Assembly: GCF_014837175.1 (NCBI RefSeq)
Contig: NZ_JACYFR010000002.1
Coordinates: forward strand, 558,001 to 622,000
Length of the DNA stretch: 64,000 bases
From: Cellulomonas sp. JH27-2
GTDB lineage: Bacteria; Actinomycetota; Actinomycetes; Actinomycetales; Cellulomonadaceae
Reading direction: 5' to 3'
Of the stretch, positions 48,501-57,561 are shown piece after piece. Positions within the stretch are counted from its first letter, which is position 1; each line of letters opens with the position of its first letter. The notes under the pieces are model-generated. The model did no database searches. It was not told the origin of the DNA and saw only the letters and a program-made list of their open reading frames with translations. Position numbers and translations under genes: made by a program.

Positions 48501-49262
48501 TCAGAACAGCGGCCACGGCACGGCGGGCATCTGCCCCTCGTGCGCGGGGAACCGGCCCGTCCGCAGCAGCCGGTCGCACCGCCCCGCCAGTGCGGCCACC
48601 TCGAGGTCCGTCAGCAGCGGGGCCAGCGCGGCACCGAGCGCCCCCGCGAGGTCGTCGCGCACGCGCGTCACCCCGGCCCGCTCGTCGTCGTCGAGCTCCT
48701 CGCCCAGCCACCCCCACAGGACGGTGCGGAGCTTCGGCTCGACGTGGAAGGTGACTCCGTGGTCGACGCCGAGGCGGCGGCCGTCGGCCATCGCGAGCAC
48801 GTGACCGCCCTTGCGGTCGGCGTTGTTGAGCAGCACGTCGAGCACGGCCATGCGGCGCAGCGCGGCCGAGTCCTCGTGCACGAGCGCGACCGGCCGGTCG
48901 TCGGCGTCCGTGCCCTCCAGGACCTGCCGCCACCCGTCACGCGTCGCTCGTCGGCTCGGCACGACGTCGACTGGTCGTTGCTCGTCGTCGACGTCCTGCC
49001 ACAGCTGGACCATCCCGGGTCCGAGCGGGCCGTCGCGCAGCCACGTGCGCGGGACGATCCCCCACCCCGTCGCCTCCGAGACCGCGTACGCGGCGACCTC
49101 GCGGTTCGCCAGGCTGCCGTCGGGGAAGTCCCACAGCGGCTTCTCCCCCAGCACCGGCTTGTAGACGACCTCGACGTGGCCGATCCGCGCGAGATACGTC
49201 TCGTTCGAGGCGATCCGGATGCGCCCGACGATCTCCAGGTCGTCCTCGTCGAGCCCCGTCAC
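48501..49262 (-). CDS. SCO1664-family protein (PI3/4-kinase-like fold)
   Basis: The 253-residue product is typical of the SCO1664 family found with DUF3090 and histidine phosphatase genes across actinobacteria. It contains SNETYLARIGHVEVVYKPVLGEKPLWDFPDGSLANREVAAY, ALVHEDSAALRRMAVLDVLLNNADRKGGHVL and LGVDHGVTFHVEPKLRTVLWGWLGEEL, resembling the lysine, NxD and DxG elements of kinase-like folds. No biochemical role is established. The ATG start overlaps the DUF3090 stop as ATGA. Confidence 0.9.
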   Translation of the reverse strand: MTGLDEDDLEIVGRIRIASNETYLARIGHVEVVYKPVLGEKPLWDFPDGSLANREVAAYAVSEATGWGIVPRTWLRDGPLGPGMVQLWQDVDDEQRPVDVVPSRRATRDGWRQVLEGTDADDRPVALVHEDSAALRRMAVLDVLLNNADRKGGHVLAMADGRRLGVDHGVTFHVEPKLRTVLWGWLGEELDDDERAGVTRVRDDLAGALGAALAPLLTDLEVAALAGRCDRLLRTGRFPAHEGQMPAVPWPLF

Positions 49263-49798
49263 GGCTCCAGCGGCGACGCGCAGACGTGCCCGTCCTCGCC
49301 GACCGGTTCACCGCACAACGGGCACGCGGGACGCCCGGAGGCGACCACGGCGCGCGTGCGCTGCACGAACGCCCGCGCGGTGCCGACCGGCATGCGCACC
49401 AGCAGGACCTCGTCCGGCTCGGGCTCCTCGCGGGCGTCGGGCTCCGCATCGACGACGGGGAACGCCTCGACGACGACCTGCAGGGTCCGGGGGTCCCAGC
49501 TCAGGCGCATCGTCCCGGTCCGGAACTCCTCCTCGACGGGGTCCAGGGGGTCGCGGTCGACGAGCTCGTCGGGTGCGGCGGCCGGGATGCTGAACGTGTT
49601 GTCGGGCTCCACCATCAGCTGGTCGAGGAGCTGGTCGATCGTCTCGGCCAGCGCAGCGGACTGCTGCTTCTCCATGGCGACGCTGCATGTGCGTGCGCCC
49701 GTGCGCGCCTGCAGGTAGAACGTCCGCGCGCCGGGGCGTCCGACGGTCCCGACGACGACCCGGTCCGGCCAGTCGAACTCGTGCACGAGGGGTGGCAT
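49259..49798 (-). CDS. DUF3090 family protein with zinc-ribbon-like C-terminus
   Basis: The 179-residue product starts at HEFDWPDRVVVGTVGRPGARTFYLQARTGARTCSVAMEKQQSAALAETI, the DUF3090 hallmark. It ends with a CPLCGEPVGEDGHVC motif that should bind zinc. The central part is acidic. The ATG at 49798 is supported by a TACAGT box 6 nt upstream. It is the middle gene of the histidine phosphatase-DUF3090-SCO1664 trio, whose joint role is not known. Confidence 0.92.
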   Translation of the reverse strand: MPPLVHEFDWPDRVVVGTVGRPGARTFYLQARTGARTCSVAMEKQQSAALAETIDQLLDQLMVEPDNTFSIPAAAPDELVDRDPLDPVEEEFRTGTMRLSWDPRTLQVVVEAFPVVDAEPDAREEPEPDEVLLVRMPVGTARAFVQRTRAVVASGRPACPLCGEPVGEDGHVCASPLEP

Positions 49799-49804
49799 GG
49801 ACCC

Positions 49805-49810
49805 ACTGTA
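49805..49810 (-). promoter_or_regulatory. -10 element of the leaderless DUF3090 promoter
   Basis: TACAGT on the minus strand lies 6 nt before the ATG at 49798. Confidence 0.5.
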
Positions 49811-49829
49811 GGTCGGGTCGGACGTCGCG

Positions 49830-50534
49830 TCAGGTCCCCGCGGGCTCGTCGGACGGACCGGCGCCACCCCCGACCGGCGCGTCGCCCGCCGGGGCCGTGG
49901 CCGCGAGCCAGGACAGGTCGCCTGCGTCGCTGTTCGTGGCCACCACCTCTGGCCGCCGGTCCCCGTACCGCACGACGGAGATCGAGGCCGGGCCCACCGC
50001 GATGCGCTGGAACAGGTCCAGGTGCATCCCCAGCGCGTCGGCCAGGATCGACTTGATGATGTCGCCGTGGGCGACGGCCGCCCACACGGCTCGCTCGCCG
50101 TGCCGCTCGGCGACCGCCGCGTCGTGCGCGCGCACCGCCGCGACGCTGCGGGCCTGCATCGCGCTCATCGACTCGCCACCGGGGAACGTGGCCGCCGATG
50201 GCTGGGTCTGCACGACGGACCACAGCTTCTCGGTGGCGAGGTCCTTGAGGGTGCGACCCTGCCAGTCGCCGTAGTCGCACTCGGTGATGCCTCGCTCGAC
50301 GAGGAGCTCGGGCGGGGTCTGCTGGAGCGCGACGAGGGACCGGGCGGTCTGCCGGCACCGCTCGAGCGGGCTCGTGACGACCGCGACCAGCGGGATCCCG
50401 GAGATCCGCTGCGCGGCGCGCTCGGCCTGCTGCCGGCCGACGGCGTCGAGGCGCACGCCCGGCGTGCGGCCCGCGAGCACCCCGGAGGCGTTCGCCGTGG
50501 TCCGGCCGTGACGGACGAGCAGGACGGTGGGCAT
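49830..50534 (-). CDS. Histidine phosphatase (phosphoglycerate mutase-like)
   Basis: The 234-residue enzyme of branch 1 begins VLLVRHGRTTANASGVLAGRTPG with the RHG phospho-histidine, followed by SPLERCRQTARSL, the ECDYGDWQG segment with the catalytic Glu and VAHGDIIKSILADALGM with the second His. It matches the actinobacterial MSMEG_4193-like group. The substrate is unknown. TAGGCT 6 nt before the ATG at 50534 indicates a leaderless transcript. The C-terminal 20 residues are Gly/Pro-rich and flexible. Confidence 0.92.
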   Translation of the reverse strand: MPTVLLVRHGRTTANASGVLAGRTPGVRLDAVGRQQAERAAQRISGIPLVAVVTSPLERCRQTARSLVALQQTPPELLVERGITECDYGDWQGRTLKDLATEKLWSVVQTQPSAATFPGGESMSAMQARSVAAVRAHDAAVAERHGERAVWAAVAHGDIIKSILADALGMHLDLFQRIAVGPASISVVRYGDRRPEVVATNSDAGDLSWLAATAPAGDAPVGGGAGPSDEPAGT

Positions 50535-50540
50535 GGGGGA

Positions 50541-50546
50541 AGCCTA
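50541..50546 (-). promoter_or_regulatory. -10 element of the leaderless histidine phosphatase promoter
   Basis: TAGGCT on the minus strand lies 6 nt before the ATG at 50534. Confidence 0.5.
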
Positions 50547-50591
50547 GGTCCACACGTCCCTGACCGACGGATGCCGGGCACGCACACCGGG

Positions 50592-51995
50592 TCAGAACGC
50601 CCCGCGCGCCGCAAGTGCGCGGACACCCTCGTAGTCCTGCTCGTTCTGATCGGCGTAGGCCATGGAGAACTCCGCGATGGCCGTCTCGAAGCGGCGCGAC
50701 GTGCCGAGGTAGGCGGCGATCGCGACCGGGTCCCCCGACACCGCGTGCGCTCGGGCCAGCGTCCATCCGCACAGCTGCGCGTAGAGCCCGAGCGTCGTCG
50801 CGTCGAGCGAGTCGACGTCGATCGACAGCTTCCAGTCCCACAGCTGGCGCACGTAGAAGTCCCGCTCCACCCCGTCGAGGCCCGTCGACCGGACCCAGCC
50901 GAGCCAGATGTCGCTCGCCGCCTGGACCAGCCGCTGCCCCTGCACCACGCGCTGACCGTGGTTCGGGTAGGCGCTGGGCCCCGTGGCGGCTTCGAGCACC
51001 GAGGACTGCGCCTCCTTGACCTGCAAGAACAGCGGGTCGTCGTCATCGCGCCCCACGAGGAGCAGCACCCAGCACCGGGTCCCGACGCTGCCCACGCCGA
51101 CGACCTTGCGCGCGGCGTCGACGAGCCGGTAGCGGCCGAGGAGCAGCGCGCGGTCGTCGGGCAGGCTCGCGTGGTACCGCCGGACCTGCGCCCGGAGCCA
51201 GTCGAGCAGCTCCTCGTGCTCACGGCCGGGAGCCAGGTCACGCACGGGGACGAGCACCGGCGGGTCGTGGCGCAGGCGTCGTTCGCCGTCGACCACCTCG
51301 GTCAGCTTGTGCAGCGCCTTGAGGTTGTCCCTGGACCGTGCGCGGTCCTGCGCGCGCGCCGCGGCCGCCACCCGTCTCGGCGCGACCGCCCGCAGCTGCT
51401 CGAGCACCTGCGCCGCGTCCAGGCGCGCGTACCAGATGCCCAGGTTGGTCGTCCTGGCGAAGTCGGCCATCGCCTCGCGGTAGGCCCGCCCGACGCGGAG
51501 CCGGACGGCAGCCCGCTTCGCATCGGACAGTGCCAGCGACCGACCGGCGATCTCGAAGCTGGCCGCCAGACGCTTCACGTCCCACTCGAACGGTGCCCGC
51601 GCCGTCTCGTCGAAGTCGTTGAGGTCGAACACGAGCACGCGCTCGGGCGTCCCGAAGCCACCGAAGTTCGACAGGTGCGCGTCACCGCAGGCCTGGACCC
51701 ACAGCCCGGTGCTCGGTGCGGCCCCGAGGTCTGCCGCCATGATCACCGCGGCCCCGCGGTAGAACACGAACGGCGACGGCAGCATGCGCTCGTGCCGAAG
51801 TGCGACCAGGTCCGGGACGCGTGTCACCTCCTGGGCTCGAAGGAGCGCGGCCGGGTCGGCACGTTCGGGCCCCGGCTTCCATGCGCCGAGCGCCGCGCGC
51901 GGGACGGTGCGACGTGCCTGCCTGCCGCGCGCGACCCGAGTCGCCACGTCGGCGTGGGCGACGTCCGCGTCGACCCCACCTGTCCCAGCATCCAT
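50592..51995 (-). CDS. DUF2252 family protein
   Basis: About 467 residues match the DUF2252 family of kinase-like proteins: ALRHERMLPSPFVFYRGAAVIMAADL, WVQACGDAHLSNFGGFG (catalytic-loop-like), VFDLNDFDETARAPFEWDVKRLAAS (DxD-like), VGVGSVGTRCWVLLLVGRDDDDPLFLQVKEA and the C-terminal GWTLARAHAVSGD. The family resembles aminoglycoside phosphotransferases but has no proven substrate. The ATG at 51995 is the most likely start; a longer frame upstream lacks family similarity. Confidence 0.9.
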   Translation of the reverse strand: MDAGTGGVDADVAHADVATRVARGRQARRTVPRAALGAWKPGPERADPAALLRAQEVTRVPDLVALRHERMLPSPFVFYRGAAVIMAADLGAAPSTGLWVQACGDAHLSNFGGFGTPERVLVFDLNDFDETARAPFEWDVKRLAASFEIAGRSLALSDAKRAAVRLRVGRAYREAMADFARTTNLGIWYARLDAAQVLEQLRAVAPRRVAAAARAQDRARSRDNLKALHKLTEVVDGERRLRHDPPVLVPVRDLAPGREHEELLDWLRAQVRRYHASLPDDRALLLGRYRLVDAARKVVGVGSVGTRCWVLLLVGRDDDDPLFLQVKEAQSSVLEAATGPSAYPNHGQRVVQGQRLVQAASDIWLGWVRSTGLDGVERDFYVRQLWDWKLSIDVDSLDATTLGLYAQLCGWTLARAHAVSGDPVAIAAYLGTSRRFETAIAEFSMAYADQNEQDYEGVRALAARGAF

Positions 51996-52089
51996 GGGGT
52001 CATGGTGGCGCACAGGATGCTGTCGTGTCCCCACGTTCGCCTCGCGAGCGTGCACTCGAGGTTCGGCACGCGGCGCGCGGGGGACCAGC

Positions 52090-52728
52090 TCAGTCGAGCG
52101 CGCGAGCAGGCGCGTCAGGCTCCGAGGAACGGCCCGGCCCGCGCAGGAGGTCGACGCCGATCGGGACCACCGACAGCCCGACGAGCGCGATGGCGATGAG
52201 CTCGATGTGGTTCGCGACGAACGGCACCTGCCCCAGGAAGTGCCCGGCCAGGGCGCACGCCGTCGCCCATGCGAGCGCGCCGACGACGTTCCAGCGCAGG
52301 AATGTGCGGTACGGCATCGAGGACGTGCCGACGATCGGGGGCAGGAACGTGCGCACGATGGGCACGAAGCGGGCCAGCACGATCGAGCGACCGCCGTAGC
52401 GGCCGAGGAATCCGTCCGTTCGCTCGAGGTACTGCGTGCGCAGGACCCGCGCGTCGGGGCGGAACCGGCCTCGCCCCCACCGGCGCCCGATCGCGTAGCC
52501 CACGCTGTCTCCCGCGACGGCCGCCACCGCCACCACGCCGATCAGGAGCCACAGCGGGACGCCCAGCTGCGGGCCGAGCAGCGCGGCGGTGAAGATCAGG
52601 CTGTCGCCGGGCAAAAACGGGAACAGCAGCCCCGTCTCGACGAAGATCATCGCCGCGATCACCAGCAGCACCCACGGGCCGGCGCCGGTCAGGACGCCCG
52701 AGGGGTCGAGCAGTGACGATGCGTGCAT
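52090..52728 (-). CDS. DedA-family membrane protein
   Basis: The 212-residue protein has the DedA/VTT core: MIFVETGLLFPFLPGDSLIFTAALLG, the GDSVGYAIGRRWGR stretch, FLGRYGGRSIVLARFVPIVRTFLPPIVGTSSMPYRTFLRWNVVGALAWA and a final hydrophobic helix. Family members flip or recycle polyprenyl or phospholipid carriers. The start overlaps the PAP2 stop as TGATG, so both are coupled. The PAP2 partner may dephosphorylate the same lipid carrier. Confidence 0.93.
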   Translation of the reverse strand: MHASSLLDPSGVLTGAGPWVLLVIAAMIFVETGLLFPFLPGDSLIFTAALLGPQLGVPLWLLIGVVAVAAVAGDSVGYAIGRRWGRGRFRPDARVLRTQYLERTDGFLGRYGGRSIVLARFVPIVRTFLPPIVGTSSMPYRTFLRWNVVGALAWATACALAGHFLGQVPFVANHIELIAIALVGLSVVPIGVDLLRGPGRSSEPDAPARALD

Positions 52729-53444
52729 CACAGCACCTCCCGCACAGGGGCGAGCGCGGCGCCCGCTTCGTCCGGCGCACGGTGCTCGTTGCCGCAGACC
52801 GCGCCGCGCGGGCTCTCGACCGCGCGACCGCGGCGATCCGCAGCCCCGCTCGACGAGCGGTCGAGCAGCCCGATCAGCAGGACGGCACCGACCGCTACGG
52901 ACGCGCCGAGCGCGGCGCCCGCGAACGTGTCGCTCAGCCAGTGCGCGTTGAGGTAGGTCCGGCTGACCGCCATCAGGGCGGTCCACGCCACCGCGACCGC
53001 AACGAGCCAACGGCGACGCAGCAGCAGGAGCAGGAGGACCGTGATCGTGGCGGCGTTGGCGACGTGCCCGGAGGGGAACGAGCCGAAGTCGCTCACGACG
53101 AGCTGCGCGGGCGGGCGCGGGCGGGCGACGAGGTGCTTGGTGAGCTGCACCGCCACGACCGAGGCGACCATGCCGACCGCGAACGTCAGAGCGGCGAACC
53201 GGCCCCGCCGGCGCCACAGGGCCAGGAGGACGACGCCAGGGACGATCAGGCCGCCGACCAGCCCGGCGCCCAGGACGCTGACGAACCGCTGGACGTCCGT
53301 CATCACTGCGCCGCGCGCACCGTCGAGGACCGATGCCCACCAGACGTCCATGCGGAGGGGTTCGAGGTGGGCGGCCAGCACGGCGACGAGGAGGGCGACG
53401 AATACGGCCGCTGAGACGGTGATGGTGACGAGTCGACTTCGCAC
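52728..53444 (-). CDS. PAP2-family membrane phosphatase
   Basis: The 238-residue enzyme has all three PAP2 motifs: KHLVARPRP (KxxxxxxRP), FPSGHVAN (PSGH) and SRTYLNAHWLSD (SRxxxxxHxxxD), set between six hydrophobic helices. It removes phosphate from phosphatidic acid or undecaprenyl pyrophosphate. The GTG at 53444 lies 6 nt after TAGCGT, a leaderless signature. It is the first gene of a two-gene unit with dedA. The C-terminal 35 residues are cytosolic and charged. Confidence 0.93.
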   Translation of the reverse strand: MRSRLVTITVSAAVFVALLVAVLAAHLEPLRMDVWWASVLDGARGAVMTDVQRFVSVLGAGLVGGLIVPGVVLLALWRRRGRFAALTFAVGMVASVVAVQLTKHLVARPRPPAQLVVSDFGSFPSGHVANAATITVLLLLLLRRRWLVAVAVAWTALMAVSRTYLNAHWLSDTFAGAALGASVAVGAVLLIGLLDRSSSGAADRRGRAVESPRGAVCGNEHRAPDEAGAALAPVREVL

Positions 53445-53450
53445 GCTCGG

Positions 53451-53456
53451 ACGCTA
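53451..53456 (-). promoter_or_regulatory. -10 element of the leaderless PAP2-dedA promoter
   Basis: TAGCGT on the minus strand lies 6 nt before the GTG at 53444. Confidence 0.5.
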
Positions 53457-53508
53457 GGTGCTCGCGCCTGACAGCGACCTGACTGTGCGGCGGCGTCGAG
53501 CCGCGCCG

Positions 53509-54273
53509 TCAGGGTCGGGGCCGGACCGTGCGCGCCAGTTCCGGGGGCAGCAGGAGCCCGAGCCGGACCAGCTGGTAGGCGGTGACGACGGTGATCGTCT
53601 GCGCCGCGAGCAGCCCGACGAGCACGAGGACCTGCGCCGTACCGGCCTGGAGCGGGGTGCCGCCGCCGAGCAGCACCCCGACGAACGCGCCGGGGAGCGT
53701 GACGAGGCCGACGGTCCGGGTCTGGTCGAGGCCGGGGACCAGCGCCTCGGGGACGAGCCGCAGCGCCACGACGTCGATCGCCGCACTGGGCTGCATGCCG
53801 AGCGCGAGGCCCGCTTCGTAGAGGTCATGGTGCTCCTCGAGCGCTCCGAGGACGCGCCGCCCCGCCAACGAGTGGGCATTCATCGCACCGCCGATCACGA
53901 TCCCGGCGAACGGCACGAACGACGGCCCGTCGAACGGCACGGCGCCCGACGCGAAGATGACCACGAGCACCGGGACGACGCCGGCCCCGATGGCGAGGGC
54001 CGCCCACATCCAGGCGCCCGGCCTCTCGATCCGGCGCGCGGTGGTCACGGACGCGATCGAGAACATCACCACCGCGAACAGCAGCGACCAGGCGGTCGAC
54101 CTCAGCACGAGCGCGATGATGAGGGAGACGGCGGCCAGCTGAACCACGGCGCGCACGGCGGCGATCGCGAGCTCGCGTCCGCGGTGCAGCCGACCGAGCC
54201 TCGACGCCGCGACCGCCAGGGCGGTGAGGACCACCCGCGCGACGAGCGCGGGGACTCCAGGCTGGGCCGGCAC
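53509..54273 (-). CDS. FetB/UPF0014-type ABC permease without an adjacent ATPase
   Basis: The 254-residue permease has about seven helices and the UPF0014 core: AVRAVVQLAAVSLIIALVL, ASVTTARRIERPG, FAGIVIGGAMNAHSLAGRRVL, ALGMQPSAAIDVVALRLVPEALVPGLDQTRTVGLVTLPGAFVGVLLGGGTPLQAG. E. coli FetAB exports iron, and the FetB half is recognisable here. No FetA-type ATPase lies next to it. TAGGCT 6 nt before the GTG at 54273 marks a leaderless unit. Confidence 0.9.
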   Translation of the reverse strand: MPAQPGVPALVARVVLTALAVAASRLGRLHRGRELAIAAVRAVVQLAAVSLIIALVLRSTAWSLLFAVVMFSIASVTTARRIERPGAWMWAALAIGAGVVPVLVVIFASGAVPFDGPSFVPFAGIVIGGAMNAHSLAGRRVLGALEEHHDLYEAGLALGMQPSAAIDVVALRLVPEALVPGLDQTRTVGLVTLPGAFVGVLLGGGTPLQAGTAQVLVLVGLLAAQTITVVTAYQLVRLGLLLPPELARTVRPRP

Positions 54274-54279
54274 GCCCTC

Positions 54280-54285
54280 AGCCTA
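54280..54285 (-). promoter_or_regulatory. -10 element of the leaderless FetB-like gene promoter
   Basis: TAGGCT on the minus strand lies 6 nt before the GTG at 54273. Confidence 0.5.
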
Positions 54286-54319
54286 GGTACCCGCCACGCA
54301 CCGCGGCGTGACCCGCCGC

Positions 54320-55627
54320 TCAGGCGCGCGGCAGGGTCAGCACGAACCTCGCGCGGTCGTCCGGGTCCAGCACCACGTCGCCACCGCTCGCACGCGCGAT
54401 CCGCCGGGCGAGCGGGAGCCCGAGCCCCGCGCCCGCCGAGCCCTCGCTCCGGACGCCCGGCGTGAAGACGGCGTCGACGAGGTCCGCCGGCACGCCGTCA
54501 CCGTCGTCCTCGACGTCGATCGCGACCCACTCCCCACGGGCCTGCGGGCGGACCAGGACCCGATCCCGGCCGTGCTCGAGGGCGTTGACGAGCAGCGGTG
54601 TCAGTGCCCGCAGCGCGACGTCGGCGGGTGTCGCGACCAGGAGTTCGGGCGCGGTCTCGACCACGATCGCCACCGACGACGCAGGCAGGGCCGGTCCACG
54701 CACGGCCAGCTGAATGACGTCATTCACGGGCGTGCGGACATCACCCGACGCAGCGCCGCGCGCCGCGCTGAGCAGGGAGTCGACGACCCCGGTCAGGTGG
54801 TCGGTCGCGGCGACGATCCGGTCCAGGCGCTCACGCGTGGCCGCCGACACCCCCGGTTCGGTCGCGCCGAGCTCGGCCTCGGCGCGCACGACGGTCAGCG
54901 GTGTGCGCAGCTCGTGCGCGAGCTCGGCGGTCAGCCGCTGCTCGGCGAGCAGCGCGCGCGAGACGCGGGCCAGGAGCCGGTCGAGGACCTCGCCGAGCTC
55001 GGTGATCTCGTCGTGGGGTGGACCGAGCTCGAACCGGCGGTCCAGGTCACGTTCGCTCCAGGCCGCTGCGCTCCGCGCCATCGACGCGACGGGCCGCAGC
55101 GCCCGCGTCACCGTCCACGCGGTCATCGTCGTGACCGCCGCGACGACCAGCACGCCGACGACTGCGCTCGCGAGCAGCGCGGCGTCGCGCGTGGACTCGT
55201 ACGGGTCGAGCGAGGCACCCACCACGACCGTGCCCGCACCGGCGGGCAACGGGTCGGCCAGCAGGATCCAGTCGTCGGTCTCCCGCGTCGTCGCCTGGTT
55301 CACGGTCCCCAGCGTGTGGGCCTCGTCGTCGAGGGGGGACCCGCTCGGGCCGTGGACCTGCGTGCCCGTGGCGTCGAAGACCCACGCGACCTCGTCGCTG
55401 GGCTCCCCCGCCGCGCTCGTCCGCAGCGTGCCGTCCTCGGTGACGACCGCCGACGCCACGGCGTCGGCGCGGTCTGCCAGGAGGCTGCGCACGTTGTTGT
55501 CGACGGTCCGGTCGAGGACGAGCGCGGTCAGGGCGACGAGCACGGCCATCCCGACGAGGGTCGAGGCCGCGGTCGTGACGACGATGCGTCGGCGCACACC
55601 CCACGCGCGCCACGGGGTCCCCTTCAT
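54320..55627 (-). CDS. Sensor histidine kinase
   Basis: The 435-residue kinase has a first transmembrane helix (IVVTTAASTLVGMAVLVALTALVL), an extracellular sensor of about 120 residues, a second helix (LLASAVVGVLVVAAVTTMTAW) and a HAMP-like segment. The H-box is ELAHELRTPLTVVRAEAELG; the ATPase has LVNALEHGRDRV (N), DVEDDGDGVP (G1) and AGLGLPLARRIA (G2). The ATG overlaps the response regulator stop (ATGA). The stimulus is unknown; the sensor lacks cysteines or obvious metal residues. Confidence 0.94.
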   Translation of the reverse strand: MKGTPWRAWGVRRRIVVTTAASTLVGMAVLVALTALVLDRTVDNNVRSLLADRADAVASAVVTEDGTLRTSAAGEPSDEVAWVFDATGTQVHGPSGSPLDDEAHTLGTVNQATTRETDDWILLADPLPAGAGTVVVGASLDPYESTRDAALLASAVVGVLVVAAVTTMTAWTVTRALRPVASMARSAAAWSERDLDRRFELGPPHDEITELGEVLDRLLARVSRALLAEQRLTAELAHELRTPLTVVRAEAELGATEPGVSAATRERLDRIVAATDHLTGVVDSLLSAARGAASGDVRTPVNDVIQLAVRGPALPASSVAIVVETAPELLVATPADVALRALTPLLVNALEHGRDRVLVRPQARGEWVAIDVEDDGDGVPADLVDAVFTPGVRSEGSAGAGLGLPLARRIARASGGDVVLDPDDRARFVLTLPRA

Positions 55628-56280
55628 CGCAGGACGTACCCGACGCCACGCACGGTCTCGATGTGCACGTCGGATCCCACGGCGTCCACCTTGGTGCGCA
55701 GCCGCCGGACGAACGAGTCGATCGTGTTCTCCTGCACCATCGCCCCCATCGGCCACCCCGCCGCGACCAGCTCACGGCGGCGGACCACCGCGCCGGGGTG
55801 CGCGGTCAGGGCGGCCAGCAGCCGGAACTCGGTCGGCGTCAACGTGCTCGACCGCACGCCGTGGCGGACCGCGAACGTCGCGGGGTCCAGGACGAGGCCG
55901 GTCGGGGGCGTCGCCGCGACGTGCCGCTGCGCCAGCGCCGCCACCCGCACGAGCAGCTCCGGGATCGCGAACGGCTTGGTGAGGTAGTCGTCGCCGCCGG
56001 CGTTGAACCCCGAGACGAGGTCCGTCAGCGAGTCCTTCGCCGTCAGGAACAGCACGGGTGCGTGCTGACCGGCCGCGCGCAGCGCCTGGCAGACGTCACG
56101 CCCGTCGGCGTCGGGCAGGCCGATGTCGATCACGAGCACGTCCAACGGCGCCTCGCCGAAGAGCCGCAGGGCCTCGGAACCGGTGTGCGCGAGCGTGACG
56201 GTGTGGTCTTCACGACGCAGGATCTCGGCGACGACCCTGCGCACGCTCGCGTCGTCCTCGCACACCCCGACGTTCGCCAT
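55624..56280 (-). CDS. OmpR-family response regulator
   Basis: The 218-residue product has a receiver with the acidic pair Glu8-Asp9, phospho-acceptor Asp52 (VIDIGLPDADG), LTAKDS and Lys in LTKPF, then a winged helix (SSTLTPTEFRLLAALTAHPGAVVRRRELVAAGW, ENTIDSFVRRLRTKVD, IETVRGVGYVLR). The ATG at 56280 follows GGGAGG. It is transcribed first, with the kinase gene coupled behind. It probably acts on envelope genes nearby or elsewhere; targets are unknown. Confidence 0.95.
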   Translation of the reverse strand: MANVGVCEDDASVRRVVAEILRREDHTVTLAHTGSEALRLFGEAPLDVLVIDIGLPDADGRDVCQALRAAGQHAPVLFLTAKDSLTDLVSGFNAGGDDYLTKPFAIPELLVRVAALAQRHVAATPPTGLVLDPATFAVRHGVRSSTLTPTEFRLLAALTAHPGAVVRRRELVAAGWPMGAMVQENTIDSFVRRLRTKVDAVGSDVHIETVRGVGYVLR

Positions 56281-56382
56281 CCAACCTCCCGTGTCTGGTG
56301 CCCAGCATGCCGGTTCGGCCGGACATCACCGTCACCAGCCCGGACACGCCGACAGCGCCGAGGTCGGAAACCAGGAACGGCG

Positions 56383-56416
56383 AGAGGCCGCCTCCGCACG
56401 AGCGGAAACGGCCTCT
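56383..56416 (-). terminator. Terminator downstream of tRNA-Pro
   Basis: AGAGGCCG (56383-56390) and CGGCCTCT (56409-56416) form a perfect 8-bp stem; CCGC/GCGG inside can pair too. It lies 18 bp past the tRNA 3' end. Confidence 0.7.
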
Positions 56417-56434
56417 GACCTGCTACTTCATCGG

Positions 56435-56508
<74 letters not shown>

Positions 56509-56556
56509 ATGGCCCCCGCAGGAGCCTCGAAGAGCCTACCGTACGCGGAGGGGTGG

Positions 56557-57561
56557 TCATTCCTCGCGGGCTCGACGCTGCACGTCGATCTCCGCGGCGA
56601 GCAGGCCGAGGACCAGCAGATCGACGACGAGGCCGATGGAGGCGCCCCACTCGTCGAGCCGGAACAGGAACACCTGGGTGACCAGCAGGGACACCAGCAC
56701 GGCACGGCGGAACCAGCGGTAGCCGCGTTCGCGGTCGCCGCCGACGAGCACCAGACCGCCGATGCACAGGGCGAGCGTCAGCCCAGCACCGACGAGCACA
56801 CCGCCGAGTACCAGCCCCGATGCGTCCTCGTGCTGGACGACGCGCCACACCGCGCCGGCCGCTGTGCCGAGCAGGACGACGACGGCGAGCGTGGGGACCC
56901 AGCGCGCGCGAACCAGGTGGTGCAGGGTGCGCACGACGAAGTCCGCGACGGCCGTCGTGGGGTCGGGCAGCTCGTCGCGGTCGTCGACCACCGCGTCGAG
57001 CAGCGCGGCGACCTCGTCACGACCGCGGACGTCACCTGCCCGTTCCAGCAGCTTGTGGGCGTGGCGCCGCGCGCGCGGCGAGAACCCGCCGGCGATACCC
57101 GCGACGGCGGCGTCAGCGGCCGCGGCCAGATACTCCTGGGGCGTCGGCGGACGTCGCCCGTGCAGCGCCTCGGAGAGCAGGGCGAACCCGACGATGACCA
57201 GGTACACGAGCGTCGCGGTGGGCGCGTAGAAGTAGTCGTAGTCCGACGTGACGAACTTGCCGATCTCGTCGACGAACAGTCCGAAGCCGATCCCACCCAG
57301 CACGGCCGCGAACGGGCGGGTGACGGGTCCCAGGAAGGAGAACAGCAGGACGAACGCCAGCGCCATGGCCAGGCCGCCCCACAGCACGTGCGACAGGTGC
57401 AGGTGCTCCCCGCCCACCTGCGGGTAGCCGGTGGCAGCCAGCAGCGCACGCACGGCCATGACCGTCACCACGGCGCTGACCAGGAACGCGCTCAGGTAGC
57501 GCGTCGCGGCGGGGTCGCGGGGCAGTCCGAGCCGCAGCAGCGCGCGGCGCACGCGGTTCAC
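56557..57561 (-). CDS. Multi-pass membrane protein coupled to der
   Basis: About 334 residues with eight or nine hydrophobic segments: [83 protein letters not shown], a soluble central stretch rich in Arg and Ala, then [42 protein letters not shown] and a final pair. [10 protein letters not shown] and [12 protein letters not shown] recur in actinobacterial proteins of unknown role. The GTG start overlaps the der stop (GTGA). No enzyme motif is seen. Confidence 0.8.
   Translation of the reverse strand: MNRVRRALLRLGLPRDPAATRYLSAFLVSAVVTVMAVRALLAATGYPQVGGEHLHLSHVLWGGLAMALAFVLLFSFLGPVTRPFAAVLGGIGFGLFVDEIGKFVTSDYDYFYAPTATLVYLVIVGFALLSEALHGRRPPTPQEYLAAAADAAVAGIAGGFSPRARRHAHKLLERAGDVRGRDEVAALLDAVVDDRDELPDPTTAVADFVVRTLHHLVRARWVPTLAVVVLLGTAAGAVWRVVQHEDASGLVLGGVLVGAGLTLALCIGGLVLVGGDRERGYRWFRRAVLVSLLVTQVFLFRLDEWGASIGLVVDLLVLGLLAAEIDVQRRAREE

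Noticed and set aside
52090..54273. A phosphonate or lipid-transport island from horizontal transfer
   Set aside because: Codon use and GC content match the neighbours, and no integrase, tRNA-adjacent repeat or transposase is present.
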